The notes: generated by a model not told the origin, from the letters alone. DNA of 44,275 nucleotides from Sulfurimonas sp. (GCF_018698455.1 NZ_JABIOQ010000016.1:1-44275); one strand, 5' to 3'. Positions 8,328 through 17,556 are shown, counted from the first letter of the stretch. Numbers and translations are program-made.

Positions 8328-9439
8328 TATGTAAACATTTTGGAGAGTGTGGTGCTTGTCGCCTTTATGAAACGGGATATGATGGGCAATTAAATGAGAA
8401 ACTCTTACTTAACCAAGAGCGCTTTTCACCTTTTTATAAGGGTGATATAACACTCTTTACTTCACCAGAGGATCACTACCGTTCTCGTAGTGAGTTTAAA
8501 CTTTGGCATGATGGTGATGATATTCGTTATGCAATGAACCATGTAGATAAAACAAATGTTGTTTTCATCGAAGAATGTCCTCAAGTAAATGAGCATATAG
8601 CAGTATTAATGCCAAAGCTCCTTAAAAGTATAGAAGAAAAAAAGATAGGTTTTAAACTCTTTGGAGTTGATTTTTTGAGTTCAAGCAGTGGGGAAATTGT
8701 TATTTCCCTTTTATATCATAGAAGATTAGATGATGAGTGGCAGCTTCTTGCTACTCAAATATCTAATGAACTTGGTATTTATATTATTGGACGCTCTCGT
8801 AAACAAAAACTAACTATAGGTCAAGATTATATAACTGAGACTCTTAAAATAGACGATAGTAGCTATAAATTTAATTATATAGAAAATAGTTTTACACAAC
8901 CAAACCCAAGAGTAAATGAGAAAATGCTTTCATGGGCCATAGATAAGTTTTCAACTACAAAAGGCGATTTACTTGAACTATACTGTGGTGCAGGAAATTT
9001 CACTATACCATTTGCAAAATATTTTGATAAAGTTTTAGCTACAGAAATAGCAAAATCGTCTATAAGTGCTGCTAAAGAAAATATGCTCTTAAATGATGTA
9101 ACAAATATAGAATTTATACGAATGAGTGTTGAAGAATTTGTTGGTGCACTTGATGGGGTGCGAGAGTTTAGACGAATGAAAGATATAGATATAAAAAGCT
9201 ATCACATTAATAGTATCTTTGTAGATCCCCCTCGCAGTGGTATGGATGAAATATCTTGCAAGTTTGCTTCAAGGTATGAGCACATACTTTATATATCTTG
9301 TAACCCTGAAACTTTAGTGAGAGATTTAGATATACTGAGTGAAACTCATGAAGTTGAAGATATGGCACTTTTTGATCAGTTTCCATATACTCACCATGTA
9401 GAAGTTGGTGTAAAATTAATAAAAAAAGGAAACTTATGA
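8324..9439 (+). CDS. trmA: tRNA (uracil-5-)-methyltransferase TrmA
   Basis: A 371-residue SAM-dependent enzyme predicted to make 5-methyluridine at position 54 of tRNA. Visible motifs: NSFTQPNPRVNEKML (188-202), the SAM loop ELYCGAGNFTIPF (218-230), VDPPRSGMD (300-308), nucleophile C326 in YISCNPETL, and the base E360 in DQFPYTHHVEVGV. The DQFPYTHH and NSFTQPN stretches favour TrmA over the rRNA enzymes. It is unusual in starting with C-x5-C-x2-C (C3, C9, C12) and having C85 in EECP, a spacing like the iron-sulfur ligands of RlmD/RumA. The start overlaps fliP by 4 nt, and the end overlaps the next gene by 4 nt. Confidence 0.9.
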   Translation: MICKHFGECGACRLYETGYDGQLNEKLLLNQERFSPFYKGDITLFTSPEDHYRSRSEFKLWHDGDDIRYAMNHVDKTNVVFIEECPQVNEHIAVLMPKLLKSIEEKKIGFKLFGVDFLSSSSGEIVISLLYHRRLDDEWQLLATQISNELGIYIIGRSRKQKLTIGQDYITETLKIDDSSYKFNYIENSFTQPNPRVNEKMLSWAIDKFSTTKGDLLELYCGAGNFTIPFAKYFDKVLATEIAKSSISAAKENMLLNDVTNIEFIRMSVEEFVGALDGVREFRRMKDIDIKSYHINSIFVDPPRSGMDEISCKFASRYEHILYISCNPETLVRDLDILSETHEVEDMALFDQFPYTHHVEVGVKLIKKGNL

Positions 9440-9999
9440 GGTTTTTACTAATATTGATATTTGTAGTTATAAACTACTTAAATGCGGATGAAATACAGAG
9501 AATAGAATCTATAGTGAAAGATATTAGTGAACTTAGAGCTGAATATACAGCTTCTCAAAAAGAACTTTTAATAGAAAAAAATAAAAATAAAAGTCTCAAT
9601 AAAGAAATTCATAGTCTCAAATTAAAACTCAAACATAATAAGGCACAAACTAAAACCAAAAATGTACTAAAGTGTGTTCCCGAAAAGATTATTGTTACAA
9701 AGGTTGTTACTAAAACAATAGTAGAAGATAATAAATTCCCAAAACTTCAAATGAAGAGTGATGAAAATATAGAGACTTTTAAAGCAAGTACATTTCGCTT
9801 GAAAAATGAGGCTCTCGTCTATGATGCGATTGCTGGAAACGAGATTTATAAATGGGTAGCTAAAACATCATTTACATCAAACCAACAGACAAAGAAATGG
9901 ATTAAGGTAACTGGTTACTTTACAAAAAAAGTCTGGGCTAAAGCTGTTGAAGAGATGTGGATAGAGAAAGAAAATATTATTAAAAAAGATAAGAAGTAA
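9436..9999 (+). CDS. Secreted coiled-coil protein with C-terminal SH3-like region, unknown function
   Basis: A 187-residue protein I cannot name. Residues 1-17 are a cleavable signal peptide (MRFLLILIFVVINYLNA, then D). Residues about 18-70 are charged and heptad-like, consistent with a coiled coil. The middle is lysine- and valine-rich. Residues about 115-178 (TFRLKNEALVYDAIAGNEIY, then KKWIKVTGYF and MWIEKENI) resemble a bacterial SH3-like domain in layout, with short beta strands, W at 140 and 155, and G160. Such domains often bind cell-wall peptides, so a periplasmic wall-associated role is possible. It overlaps trmA by 4 nt and is followed 9 nt later by the TrkA-like gene. Confidence 0.7.
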   Translation: MRFLLILIFVVINYLNADEIQRIESIVKDISELRAEYTASQKELLIEKNKNKSLNKEIHSLKLKLKHNKAQTKTKNVLKCVPEKIIVTKVVTKTIVEDNKFPKLQMKSDENIETFKASTFRLKNEALVYDAIAGNEIYKWVAKTSFTSNQQTKKWIKVTGYFTKKVWAKAVEEMWIEKENIIKKDKK

Positions 10000-10008
10000 C
10001 TCGATTTT

Positions 10009-11415
10009 ATGAAAAAAATTTTAATAATAAGTAATGGTAGTGTAGGCGAACATTTTATAAAAAGAGTAATAGATACTTACACAAGTGAAAATATATACTA
10101 TATAGTCCAGTTAAAAGCAAAAAAATATGCGGATGTTAACCCTGCCCGTTTTAAGTTTTATGAGTTTGATCCAACAAGTTTGTATAAACTAGCAAATCTT
10201 TTAAAGATGGAGTTTATTCAAGTTTTTATTGTAATGGATAATCAAGTTGATGTTGAAAATAGTATTAAAAATATTCGTTCTATTAAAAAACAGATACGCA
10301 TCATTGTCTTAAATCAGTGGAACATAGAAAATGAAGATGCTAATGTAGTACTTATAAATTCAAAGGAAATAGTATCTTCCCGTTTTTTAGACTATATGCC
10401 AAATGTACCCGTAATTGCCCAAAATGTTGGTCTAGGCGAGGGCGAAATAATGGAAGTTCTTGTTCCCTTTGGAAGTTCTTTTGTTTATAGACATATAGGT
10501 GCGATTGAACAGAAAAATTGGCGGATAGTTGCTGTTTATAGAAACAGAAAATTAATAATGCCATCTCGCAGACGTATGATACAACCCAATGACTTACTTG
10601 TTCTCATTGGAGAAGCTGCTGTTTTAAAGTCTGTTTACAAATCCATAAAACGCGAAATTGGACAATTTCCTGAACCTTTTGGAACAAACCTTCTTCTTTA
10701 TATAGATATGAATATAGTGAAACACTCAAGTATTAAAGAACTAGTTCGTCGTTCAATTTATGCACATAAACAGTTTAACCATGACTTAGTAATTAAAGTA
10801 ACTAATCCTTCTTGCTTAGAGCTTTTGCAGTATATTAAAGAGCAGAGAAGTGTGAATATTATTGTAAAAATAGAGTATGATTATGGTGATTTAAAAAATA
10901 AATTTCATAATGATATTAAATATTATCATGTTGGATTAGTTATAGTCTCATGTGAAATGTTTAGTGATTATTATGTTAGAAAAGCACTCTATGAAGCCCA
11001 TGTTCCTGTGATGAAACTTGCTAATCGTAGGTTTTCAACAATCAAAGATGCTTCATTGATTCTTTCTGGAAACAAAGACTTAGAAAAAGTCTCTGCTACT
11101 GTTTTTGATATCTCCGCACAGATGAATTTTAATATTGAATTATATAATTATATGCATGAATTTCAAGATGACAAAGAACAAGTTATTGAACATTACTATA
11201 CTCTTTCAACTATCTTCTCTAAGACTATTAAAGTACATAAAGAGAATGAAAATCCTCTACGTATTCTTAAAGAAAAAGAGAATTTTGTGCATATTTTACC
11301 TTTTACAAAGAAGCTAACAGGAAGAAAAATATACTCCTTTTTCTCTACAGATAGTGAAAGACTTTACTATAAACTTGACGATTATCATCAAATATTTATA
11401 CCTGTACAAGTGTGA
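10009..11415 (+). CDS. TrkA-like NAD-binding/RCK regulatory protein (COG3400 type)
   Basis: A 468-residue soluble protein. The N-terminus (MKKILIISNGSVGEHFIKRV) is a Rossmann-like nucleotide-binding start, and residues about 1-130 look like a TrkA-N domain. Residues about 145-215 resemble an RCK-C/TrkA-C domain (VLVPFGSSFVYRHIGAI, then IMPSRRRMIQPNDLLVLIGE). The C-terminal half (220-468) is less recognisable and may be a second, degenerate TrkA-like unit. Such proteins gate K+ channels or transporters in response to NAD(H) or nucleotides, but no transporter gene is adjacent. It probably acts on a partner encoded elsewhere. It is the last gene of the run that begins with the stator genes. Confidence 0.75.
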   Translation: MKKILIISNGSVGEHFIKRVIDTYTSENIYYIVQLKAKKYADVNPARFKFYEFDPTSLYKLANLLKMEFIQVFIVMDNQVDVENSIKNIRSIKKQIRIIVLNQWNIENEDANVVLINSKEIVSSRFLDYMPNVPVIAQNVGLGEGEIMEVLVPFGSSFVYRHIGAIEQKNWRIVAVYRNRKLIMPSRRRMIQPNDLLVLIGEAAVLKSVYKSIKREIGQFPEPFGTNLLLYIDMNIVKHSSIKELVRRSIYAHKQFNHDLVIKVTNPSCLELLQYIKEQRSVNIIVKIEYDYGDLKNKFHNDIKYYHVGLVIVSCEMFSDYYVRKALYEAHVPVMKLANRRFSTIKDASLILSGNKDLEKVSATVFDISAQMNFNIELYNYMHEFQDDKEQVIEHYYTLSTIFSKTIKVHKENENPLRILKEKENFVHILPFTKKLTGRKIYSFFSTDSERLYYKLDDYHQIFIPVQV

Positions 11416-11476
11416 TTTAGCAGTTTTTTAGTAAAAATAAAGTATTATCTAAGATATTATAAATTTTGGATAAATT

Positions 11477-12526
11477 ATGCAAGTACACATTTCCCTCAAA
11501 CAAGTAGTAGACAATTCATACAACATAACAATTGATACTTTACATGAAGTATATTACGATACAAAAGTTGCGATAATAACCAACCCAAAAGTTGCAGGAC
11601 TCCATCTTTCATATTTGCTTTCAAAGGTAAGTGCTAAAGAACTTTACATTATTACAGTTCCCGATGGAGAAGAGTACAAAAACCAAGACTCTATCAATAC
11701 TATTTTGGAATCTCTTTTTAACCATAAATTTAACCGTAAATCATTACTCATCGCTTTGGGTGGTGGTGTTATAGGTGATATGACAGGGTATGCTGCAAGT
11801 ATTTATCAGCGTGGAATTGATTTTGTTCAAGTTCCAACGACACTTCTTTCTCAAGTTGATGCTAGTGTTGGTGGAAAGACAGGTATGAATAACTCGTATG
11901 GAAAAAATCTTATTGGTGCATTTCACCAACCAGTAGCCGTAAAAATAGACCCTCGTTTTTTAACAACACTTCCTTCTCGTGAGTTTGGAGCAGGAGTTGC
12001 TGAAATAGTGAAAATGGCAGTAACTTTTAATAAAGAATTCTTTGACTTTTTACTTACGGCTGATCTTAAAGATACTCAAGTACTTCATGAGGTTATTAAA
12101 AAAGCTGTTAGAACTAAAGCAGATGTTGTAGCTCAAGATGAAAAAGAAAATGGCATTCGTGCAGCGCTAAACTACGGACATACTTTTGGGCATGTTGTAG
12201 AAAACGAAACAAAGTATAAAAAGTATCTTCATGGAGAGGCCGTTGCTATAGGTATGGTTATGGCAAATGAGACATCTGTGAAGATGGGTTTAATGAGCGA
12301 GGCAGAAGCAAATAGTATTAAAGAACTATTACAAAAGTATAATCTCCCAACAGCTTATCAAATCCAAAATAGTGAAAGTTTTTACGAGACATTTTTCTTA
12401 GATAAAAAAAGTTCAGATAGCACAGTTACTTTTATTATTCCTGTTGGAATTGGTGGTGTTAAAATAACAAATGAATGTAAGAAATCTTTAGTTATGTCTG
12501 TTTTAGACTCTTTTGGAGAATGTTAA
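11477..12526 (+). CDS. aroB: 3-dehydroquinate synthase
   Basis: A 349-residue, NAD- and metal-dependent enzyme that converts DAHP to 3-dehydroquinate, the second step of the shikimate pathway. Family marks are clear: PDGEEYKN, the NAD loop ALGGGVIGDMTGYAASIY, QVPTTLLSQVDASVGGKTGMN (substrate and phosphate contacts), FGAGVAEIVKMA with a metal-ligand Glu, NYGHTFGHVVE with metal-ligand His, and HGEAVAIGM. Length is normal. It begins after a 61-nt gap containing an AT-rich -10-like tract (near 11455-11462), so it may start a new transcript, and is followed 1 nt later by mscS. Confidence 0.96.
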   Translation: MQVHISLKQVVDNSYNITIDTLHEVYYDTKVAIITNPKVAGLHLSYLLSKVSAKELYIITVPDGEEYKNQDSINTILESLFNHKFNRKSLLIALGGGVIGDMTGYAASIYQRGIDFVQVPTTLLSQVDASVGGKTGMNNSYGKNLIGAFHQPVAVKIDPRFLTTLPSREFGAGVAEIVKMAVTFNKEFFDFLLTADLKDTQVLHEVIKKAVRTKADVVAQDEKENGIRAALNYGHTFGHVVENETKYKKYLHGEAVAIGMVMANETSVKMGLMSEAEANSIKELLQKYNLPTAYQIQNSESFYETFFLDKKSSDSTVTFIIPVGIGGVKITNECKKSLVMSVLDSFGEC

Positions 12527-12527
12527 T

Positions 12528-14156
12528 ATGAAAATTTTATTTGTATTTCTTTTTGTCTTACTGCTAAACACTACTCTTTTTGGTGTAGAAAAAAATGAGA
12601 TGGAAGCTATATCTGCATCAGACACAAAACTAGAGACAATGCAAATTATTGGAGATTATAAAGAACAACTTGCCGGATTTGAAAAAGATATATCTTCTGA
12701 AAATACATGGATTAAAAGTTATGCATCATACCTAACATCAGTAGATGTAAAAAACAACCTTATAAAGATTAGAAAACGAAAAAATTATTTAAAACGATAT
12801 GCAAAGACGACAAGTGATAAGGATGAACTCAATGCACTTATAGCAAAAGAAAGTATCCTCTCATCCCAGGTTCAAAAACTTAAAGGTACAAGTAGTGCAC
12901 CATTTTCAGAGCTGATTACCCCTCCAGTGATAGAAGAAATGGAAAAAATCACAAATCCTTTTGACATTTTTACAGGTTTCTCAGTTATAAAAACAATGGA
13001 TATTAACTTTGAAGAGTATAAGCTAAAACGTGACCACCTAGATACTATCATAGTCCTTTTAATAAAAGAAAATGATATATATAAAAAACTACAAGAGTTA
13101 GATACAGCTAATGATTATACAGAAATTAGAAAATATAAACAGGTACAGTTAGAAAGATTTGAAACAGCACTTGATACGATTAATGTAACATTGGATGTAT
13201 ATGAAAAAAGACTAGAACTTGTTGAAGTTGGTATAAATAAAGGGATAGAAAAACAAGTATATAGACTTGCTAAAATTGGAATAGTCATACTATTTGTCTT
13301 TGTTTTCTTTTTTCTTATTAAACTTGTAATTAAGAGATATATTACAGATAATGAACGTTTTTATATGGCGAATAAAATCATTACATTTACAAACTTTATC
13401 ATTATTATATTAATTCTCTTTTTTAACTATATTGAGAATGCAAGTTATCTTGTGACTATTTTAGGTTTTGCATCGGCTGGTATCGCCATTGCCATGAAAG
13501 ACCTATTTATGAGTATGCTTGGATGGCTCGTTATCGTTATAGGTGGAAGTTTTCATGTTGGTGATAGAATTCGTGTAGATATGGATGGTATGAAGTATGT
13601 TGGAGATATCATGGATATTTCACTTCTTCGTATGACACTATTTGAAGATATAACACTTACTTCTATTTTAGATAACAGACGAGCTGGCAGAATCATAATG
13701 GTGCCAAATAATTATGTTTTTACTAAGATGATAGCCAACTATTCACACGGCTCACTTAAAACCGTATGGGATGGAGTGAGTATCACTATCACTTTTGATT
13801 CTAACCATAAAAAAGCGATGCACATAGCTAAGGAAGCCGCTAAGAAGTTTTCAAAAGGTTATACAGACATTACAAGAAAACAGTTAAATAAACTAAGAGA
13901 ACATTACAGTCTTAAAAATACTAATGTTGAACCTAGAATTTACTCTTTCATTAAGGAAAATGGAATTGAAGTAGAAGCATGGTACTTAACGAATGCTTAT
14001 GCAACATTGACTTTACGAAGTGTTATTTCACTTGAAATTGTTGCTGCTTTTAACAAAGAGGATGATATTACAATAGCATATCCAACACAGAGACTTTTTA
14101 TGCAAAACAAAGAAAAGCTAACACCTCCTTTTAATGAAACAGAGTTAGTAAAATGA
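12528..14156 (+). CDS. MscS-family mechanosensitive ion channel
   Basis: A 542-residue inner-membrane channel. I start it at the ATG at 12528, because GGAG at 12515-12518 is 9 nt upstream; an in-frame TTG at 12513 would overlap that site. A signal-like helix (residues 1-18) precedes a long, largely helical periplasmic region to about residue 245. Three helices follow (about 248-268, 282-300, 304-326). The last contains the MscS pore pattern, FASAGIAIAMKDLFMSMLGW, and runs into GGSFHVGDRIRVDMDG and the beta domain. It is larger than E. coli MscS (286 residues) because of the N-terminal domain. It should act as a pressure-release valve in osmotic downshock. The gene lies 1 nt after aroB and overlaps mtaB by 4 nt. 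Confidence 0.88.
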   Translation: MKILFVFLFVLLLNTTLFGVEKNEMEAISASDTKLETMQIIGDYKEQLAGFEKDISSENTWIKSYASYLTSVDVKNNLIKIRKRKNYLKRYAKTTSDKDELNALIAKESILSSQVQKLKGTSSAPFSELITPPVIEEMEKITNPFDIFTGFSVIKTMDINFEEYKLKRDHLDTIIVLLIKENDIYKKLQELDTANDYTEIRKYKQVQLERFETALDTINVTLDVYEKRLELVEVGINKGIEKQVYRLAKIGIVILFVFVFFFLIKLVIKRYITDNERFYMANKIITFTNFIIIILILFFNYIENASYLVTILGFASAGIAIAMKDLFMSMLGWLVIVIGGSFHVGDRIRVDMDGMKYVGDIMDISLLRMTLFEDITLTSILDNRRAGRIIMVPNNYVFTKMIANYSHGSLKTVWDGVSITITFDSNHKKAMHIAKEAAKKFSKGYTDITRKQLNKLREHYSLKNTNVEPRIYSFIKENGIEVEAWYLTNAYATLTLRSVISLEIVAAFNKEDDITIAYPTQRLFMQNKEKLTPPFNETELVK

Positions 14157-15406
14157 TAAAAAAAAAGGTTTACTTTAAAACTTTTGGATGTCGTACAAAC
14201 ATCTATGACTCTCAGGTAATGATGCGTTCTATGAAAGAGTATGAGATTACTGAAAATGAGAGTGAGGCGGATGCAATAGTCATAAACTCTTGTACTGTTA
14301 CTAATGGAGCCGATACACATGTTCGCTCATATATCTCAGGTGTAGAAAAAAGTGGTAATGAAGCGAAGCTTTTTTTAACGGGATGTGGTGCTCACACTAA
14401 AGGAGAATCCCTCTTAAAGGAAAAGCGAATACATGGTGTTTTTGGACAGAGTGAAAAGCAAAAGATAGATACCCTTTTAGCAGAGGAAAAACCATTTTAT
14501 GAGATTGGAGATCTAAACTACATTGATGATGTAATCGTTAATGAGTTTGTTGGAAAGAGTAGGGCATTTATTAAAATTCAAGAGGGTTGTAACTTTCGTT
14601 GTTCTTACTGTATTATTCCTTTTGTTCGTGGTGATGCTAGAAGTATGAGCGAGAGTAGAATTTTAGAACAAATCTCGACCTTGGCGATTAATGGTTTTGG
14701 TGAGTTTATACTTACCGGAACTAATGTTGGTTCTTATGGACAAGATACTAAAACGTCATTAGCAACACTTATGAAAAAAATATCGCTAATTCGTGGTGTG
14801 CGTCGTATTCGACTTGGGAGTGTTGAACCTATTCAGATAAGTGATGAGTTTAAAGAGATACTGGGTGAACCATGGTTAGAAAGACATATGCATATAGCAC
14901 TCCAACACACATCTCCTACAATGCTCAAAGTTATGAATAGAAGAAATGTTTATAAACAAGATAAAGAACTCTTTGAACTTTTAGCAGATAAAGGTTTTGC
15001 AGTAGGGACAGACTTTATTACAGGGCATCCTGGTGAGAGTGAAGATATATGGAAAGAGGCTATTAACAACGCAAGAGAGTTACCTCTAACTCACCTTCAT
15101 GCCTTTACATACTCTAAACGCGATGGTACACCTTCGGCTACTATGAAGCCAGAGGTAAATGGTAAACTGGCGAAAGAGAGACTTCATGAAATTCAAGATA
15201 TAGTGAATGAAAAAAATCTAGCATTTAGAAGAGCTTTTAGTGGAGAACTTGATATACTTGTCGAGTCTAAAAAAGATGGACTCTATCATGGAATAGACCA
15301 GCACTTTAACAAAATTATTATTGACTCAAAAGAAGATTTAGTTGGTAACTGGGTCAGTGTACAGAACTATAAAGTAAAAGAGGATTGTAACTATGCTAAC
15401 ATCTAA
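14153..15406 (+). CDS. mtaB: tRNA threonylcarbamoyladenosine methylthiotransferase
   Basis: A 417-residue radical-SAM enzyme that adds a methylthio group to t6A37 of tRNA, giving ms2t6A. The N-terminal domain carries three cluster cysteines: C13 (KTFGCRTNIYDS), C47 (INSCTVTN) and C78 (LTGCGAH). The radical-SAM cluster is C146-x3-C150-x2-C153 (EGCNFRCSYC). Downstream are LTGTNVGSYG, RLGSVEP and HIALQHTSPTMLKVMNRR. CTVTN and the R in GCRTN favour MtaB over MiaB or RimO. A TRAM-like end is short but present. The gene overlaps mscS by 4 nt and the following FtsH-like gene by 14 nt, so the three are probably co-translated. Confidence 0.9.
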   Translation: MIKKKVYFKTFGCRTNIYDSQVMMRSMKEYEITENESEADAIVINSCTVTNGADTHVRSYISGVEKSGNEAKLFLTGCGAHTKGESLLKEKRIHGVFGQSEKQKIDTLLAEEKPFYEIGDLNYIDDVIVNEFVGKSRAFIKIQEGCNFRCSYCIIPFVRGDARSMSESRILEQISTLAINGFGEFILTGTNVGSYGQDTKTSLATLMKKISLIRGVRRIRLGSVEPIQISDEFKEILGEPWLERHMHIALQHTSPTMLKVMNRRNVYKQDKELFELLADKGFAVGTDFITGHPGESEDIWKEAINNARELPLTHLHAFTYSKRDGTPSATMKPEVNGKLAKERLHEIQDIVNEKNLAFRRAFSGELDILVESKKDGLYHGIDQHFNKIIIDSKEDLVGNWVSVQNYKVKEDCNYANI

Positions 15407-17039
15407 AACAAACCGTATATCTTTATATATTTCGGCAATTATTATTACATTGTTGGTACTTTTTGCACTTCTTAGAGATAACTCTGAGTCTATTACACTT
15501 GCTCAAGCTAATAGCATTTTAAATGATAAAAGTGTTGAAAAAGTAGTCTATTCAAAAGACTATGTTTATTTAAGTACCCAGCATAAATACTTTAAAATAG
15601 CCTCTTCTCAAGTAACCCCTGAAATGTTTGTAGATTATAATGTAGAAATGAAAAGTGAATCAAATATTTTACTTTATATCTTATCATTAATCCTCCTTTT
15701 AGGTTTAGGAACACTAATCCTACGTTTTTTACAAAAGAATGAGGGATTGACTTTTTTTACTGGACTGAGTCAAACTACTACTGATAACTCTGATACGAAT
15801 ACATCTGTAATAGAAGCTACAAAAAGTGATGTAAGTTTTAGTGATATTGGTGGAATAAGTGATGTCAAAATAGAGCTTGAAGAGATAATAGACTTTATGA
15901 AAAATCCTAAACGCTATAAAAACTTTGGAGCACGTATGCCACGAGGTGTTCTTTTAGTTGGTCCTCCAGGTGTTGGAAAAACTATGATAGCTAAGGCTGT
16001 GGCTTATGAGGCTGGTGTACCATTTTACTATCAAAGTGGTGCATCTTTTGTTCAGATATATGTTGGAATGGGTGCAAAACGAGTCCATGAACTTTTTGCT
16101 GCAGCTAAAAAGAATGCACCAAGTATTATTTTTATAGATGAAATTGATGCTGTTGGTAAAAAACGCGGTGGCGAGAGAAGTGATGAAAGAGAATCTACTC
16201 TGAATCAACTACTTACAGAAATGGATGGTTTTGAGGGTTCTAGCGGTGTTATAGTTATAGCAGCAACAAACAAGATAGATGTTCTTGACTCAGCTTTACT
16301 ACGTGCTGGAAGATTTGATAGGCGAGTCTTTGTTGAACTTCCAACTAAACGCGAACGCGAATCCATTTTAGAGAAGTACTTAGTTAAAGTTCCTCATGAC
16401 CTTGATGTGAAAACTATAGCAAATATGACAATTGGCTTCAATGGTGCATCCTTAGCTGCACTTGTAAATGAAGCTGCCCTTTTATCACTTCGTCAAAATG
16501 ATTTTCAAGTTACAGAAGAGCATTTTTATCAGGTAAAAGATAAGGTTATTTTTGGAAAGAAAAAACTTCAGATACTTAGTGATAAACAAAAAGAGTATCG
16601 TGTTACATATCAAGCTGCTAAAGTTATTCTAGCTACATATTTTAATTTTACATTTGAAAAACTAATGCTTTCAAATGAAAAATTAACTCCTGTGGGAGAC
16701 GAACAATTTATAAAACATGAATTAGAGTCACAAGTGAGAATGCTTTTAGCTGGTATGGTTGCGTGTAATATAAAATATGATGAACACTCAAGTAGTGCAA
16801 AGGGTGACCTAGGTGAAGCAAAAGAAATAGTGCAAAAAATGTGTCAAGAGTATGGAATGGGTGAAACTCTTTTAGGTGATACTCATGAAGAAAAGAGAGT
16901 ACTAGAGAGACTTTTCGCAGAGACAAGCGAGTTACTTGGTTCTATGCCTAAACTAGTAGACAGAGTAGAAGAAATATTAGTGGAACGCGAGAGTATCAGT
17001 AAAGCAGAAGTAATAAAGTTAATAAATGAAATTTTATAG
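15393..17039 (+). CDS. FtsH-like membrane AAA ATPase lacking the HEXXH protease site
   Basis: A 548-residue homologue of FtsH with two membrane helices (about 10-28 and 91-111) and a short periplasmic loop. The AAA module is intact: Walker A GPPGVGKT (190-197), pore loop [12 protein letters not shown] (219-230), Walker B IIFIDE (245-250) and the second region of homology [11 protein letters not shown] (301-311). In the protease domain the zinc-binding HEAGH is replaced by YQAAK at 406-410 (16608-16622), while the aligned downstream Asp (D472) remains. It should therefore bind ATP and handle substrates but not cleave them through the usual zinc site. It may be a chaperone or regulator of a true FtsH elsewhere. 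I recall a similar gene after mtaB in H. pylori. Overlaps: mtaB (14 nt) and bioV (14 nt). Confidence 0.88.
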   Translation: MLTSKTNRISLYISAIIITLLVLFALLRDNSESITLAQANSILNDKSVEKVVYSKDYVYLSTQHKYFKIASSQVTPEMFVDYNVEMKSESNILLYILSLILLLGLGTLILRFLQKNEGLTFFTGLSQTTTDNSDTNTSVIEATKSDVSFSDIGGISDVKIELEEIIDFMKNPKRYKNFGARMPRGVLLVGPPGVGKTMIAKAVAYEAGVPFYYQSGASFVQIYVGMGAKRVHELFAAAKKNAPSIIFIDEIDAVGKKRGGERSDERESTLNQLLTEMDGFEGSSGVIVIAATNKIDVLDSALLRAGRFDRRVFVELPTKRERESILEKYLVKVPHDLDVKTIANMTIGFNGASLAALVNEAALLSLRQNDFQVTEEHFYQVKDKVIFGKKKLQILSDKQKEYRVTYQAAKVILATYFNFTFEKLMLSNEKLTPVGDEQFIKHELESQVRMLLAGMVACNIKYDEHSSSAKGDLGEAKEIVQKMCQEYGMGETLLGDTHEEKRVLERLFAETSELLGSMPKLVDRVEEILVERESISKAEVIKLINEIL

Positions 17040-17547
17040 TGGCTTTTCTTTGCAAAATGAACAGTATCTTTTTACAGAGTATATAGATAGCAGTGAGTAT
17101 ACTGTATGTGGTTTTAGTTATGGTGGAATACATGCTCTGAACACAACAGTAGAAATGCTTAAATCTTTTAAAAGAGTAGATAGACTCCAACTTTTTTCTC
17201 CAACTTTTTTTCAGAGTAGGGATGTTAAATTTCACCGACTCCAATTGATGAGTTACAAGAAGAACAAAGAAAACTATATGCAACAATTCTTAGCAGCTTG
17301 TTTCAAACCACATGAGCAAAAAGATGTAGAGACTATAGATACTGATATATCTGAACTAGAAGAACTATTAGGATATGAGTGGTCTATGGAGTCTTTAAAA
17401 GAGATCCAAAACAGTGGTGTAAAAATAGAAGTTTACCTTGGTGGAAAAGATAGTATTATCGATGTAAACGCAGCTAAAGAATTATTTTTAGAAGTTGCTA
17501 CTGTGACATATATAAATAACGCAAATCATTTTTTGCAAATCAGTTAA
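17026..17547 (+). CDS. bioV: Probable pimeloyl-ACP methyl ester esterase BioV
   Basis: A 173-residue small alpha/beta hydrolase. Candidate triad: S31 in the nucleophile elbow GFSYGG, D142 or D146 in GGKDSIID, and H168 in NNANHFL. The size and the MKFYSGF start fit BioV, the Helicobacter/Campylobacter-group esterase that frees pimeloyl-ACP to finish the BioC-led stage of biotin synthesis, replacing BioH. The match is from memory of the family, so another small hydrolase cannot be excluded. Its ATG lies inside the end of the FtsH-like gene in another frame (14-nt overlap) with a poor ribosome site, which suggests translational coupling. mogA follows after 9 nt. Confidence 0.7.
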   Translation: MKFYSGFSLQNEQYLFTEYIDSSEYTVCGFSYGGIHALNTTVEMLKSFKRVDRLQLFSPTFFQSRDVKFHRLQLMSYKKNKENYMQQFLAACFKPHEQKDVETIDTDISELEELLGYEWSMESLKEIQNSGVKIEVYLGGKDSIIDVNAAKELFLEVATVTYINNANHFLQIS

Positions 17548-17556
17548 GGAAAAAAT

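Noticed and set aside
7958-8389. 143-codon minus-strand open frame across fliP/trmA
   Set aside because: Antisense to the conserved FliP C-terminus and the TrmA start; composition is typical of a shadow frame.
13997-14320. 107-codon minus-strand frame across the mscS/mtaB junction
   Set aside because: Both plus-strand genes are well supported in this region; no motif or ribosome site supports the frame.
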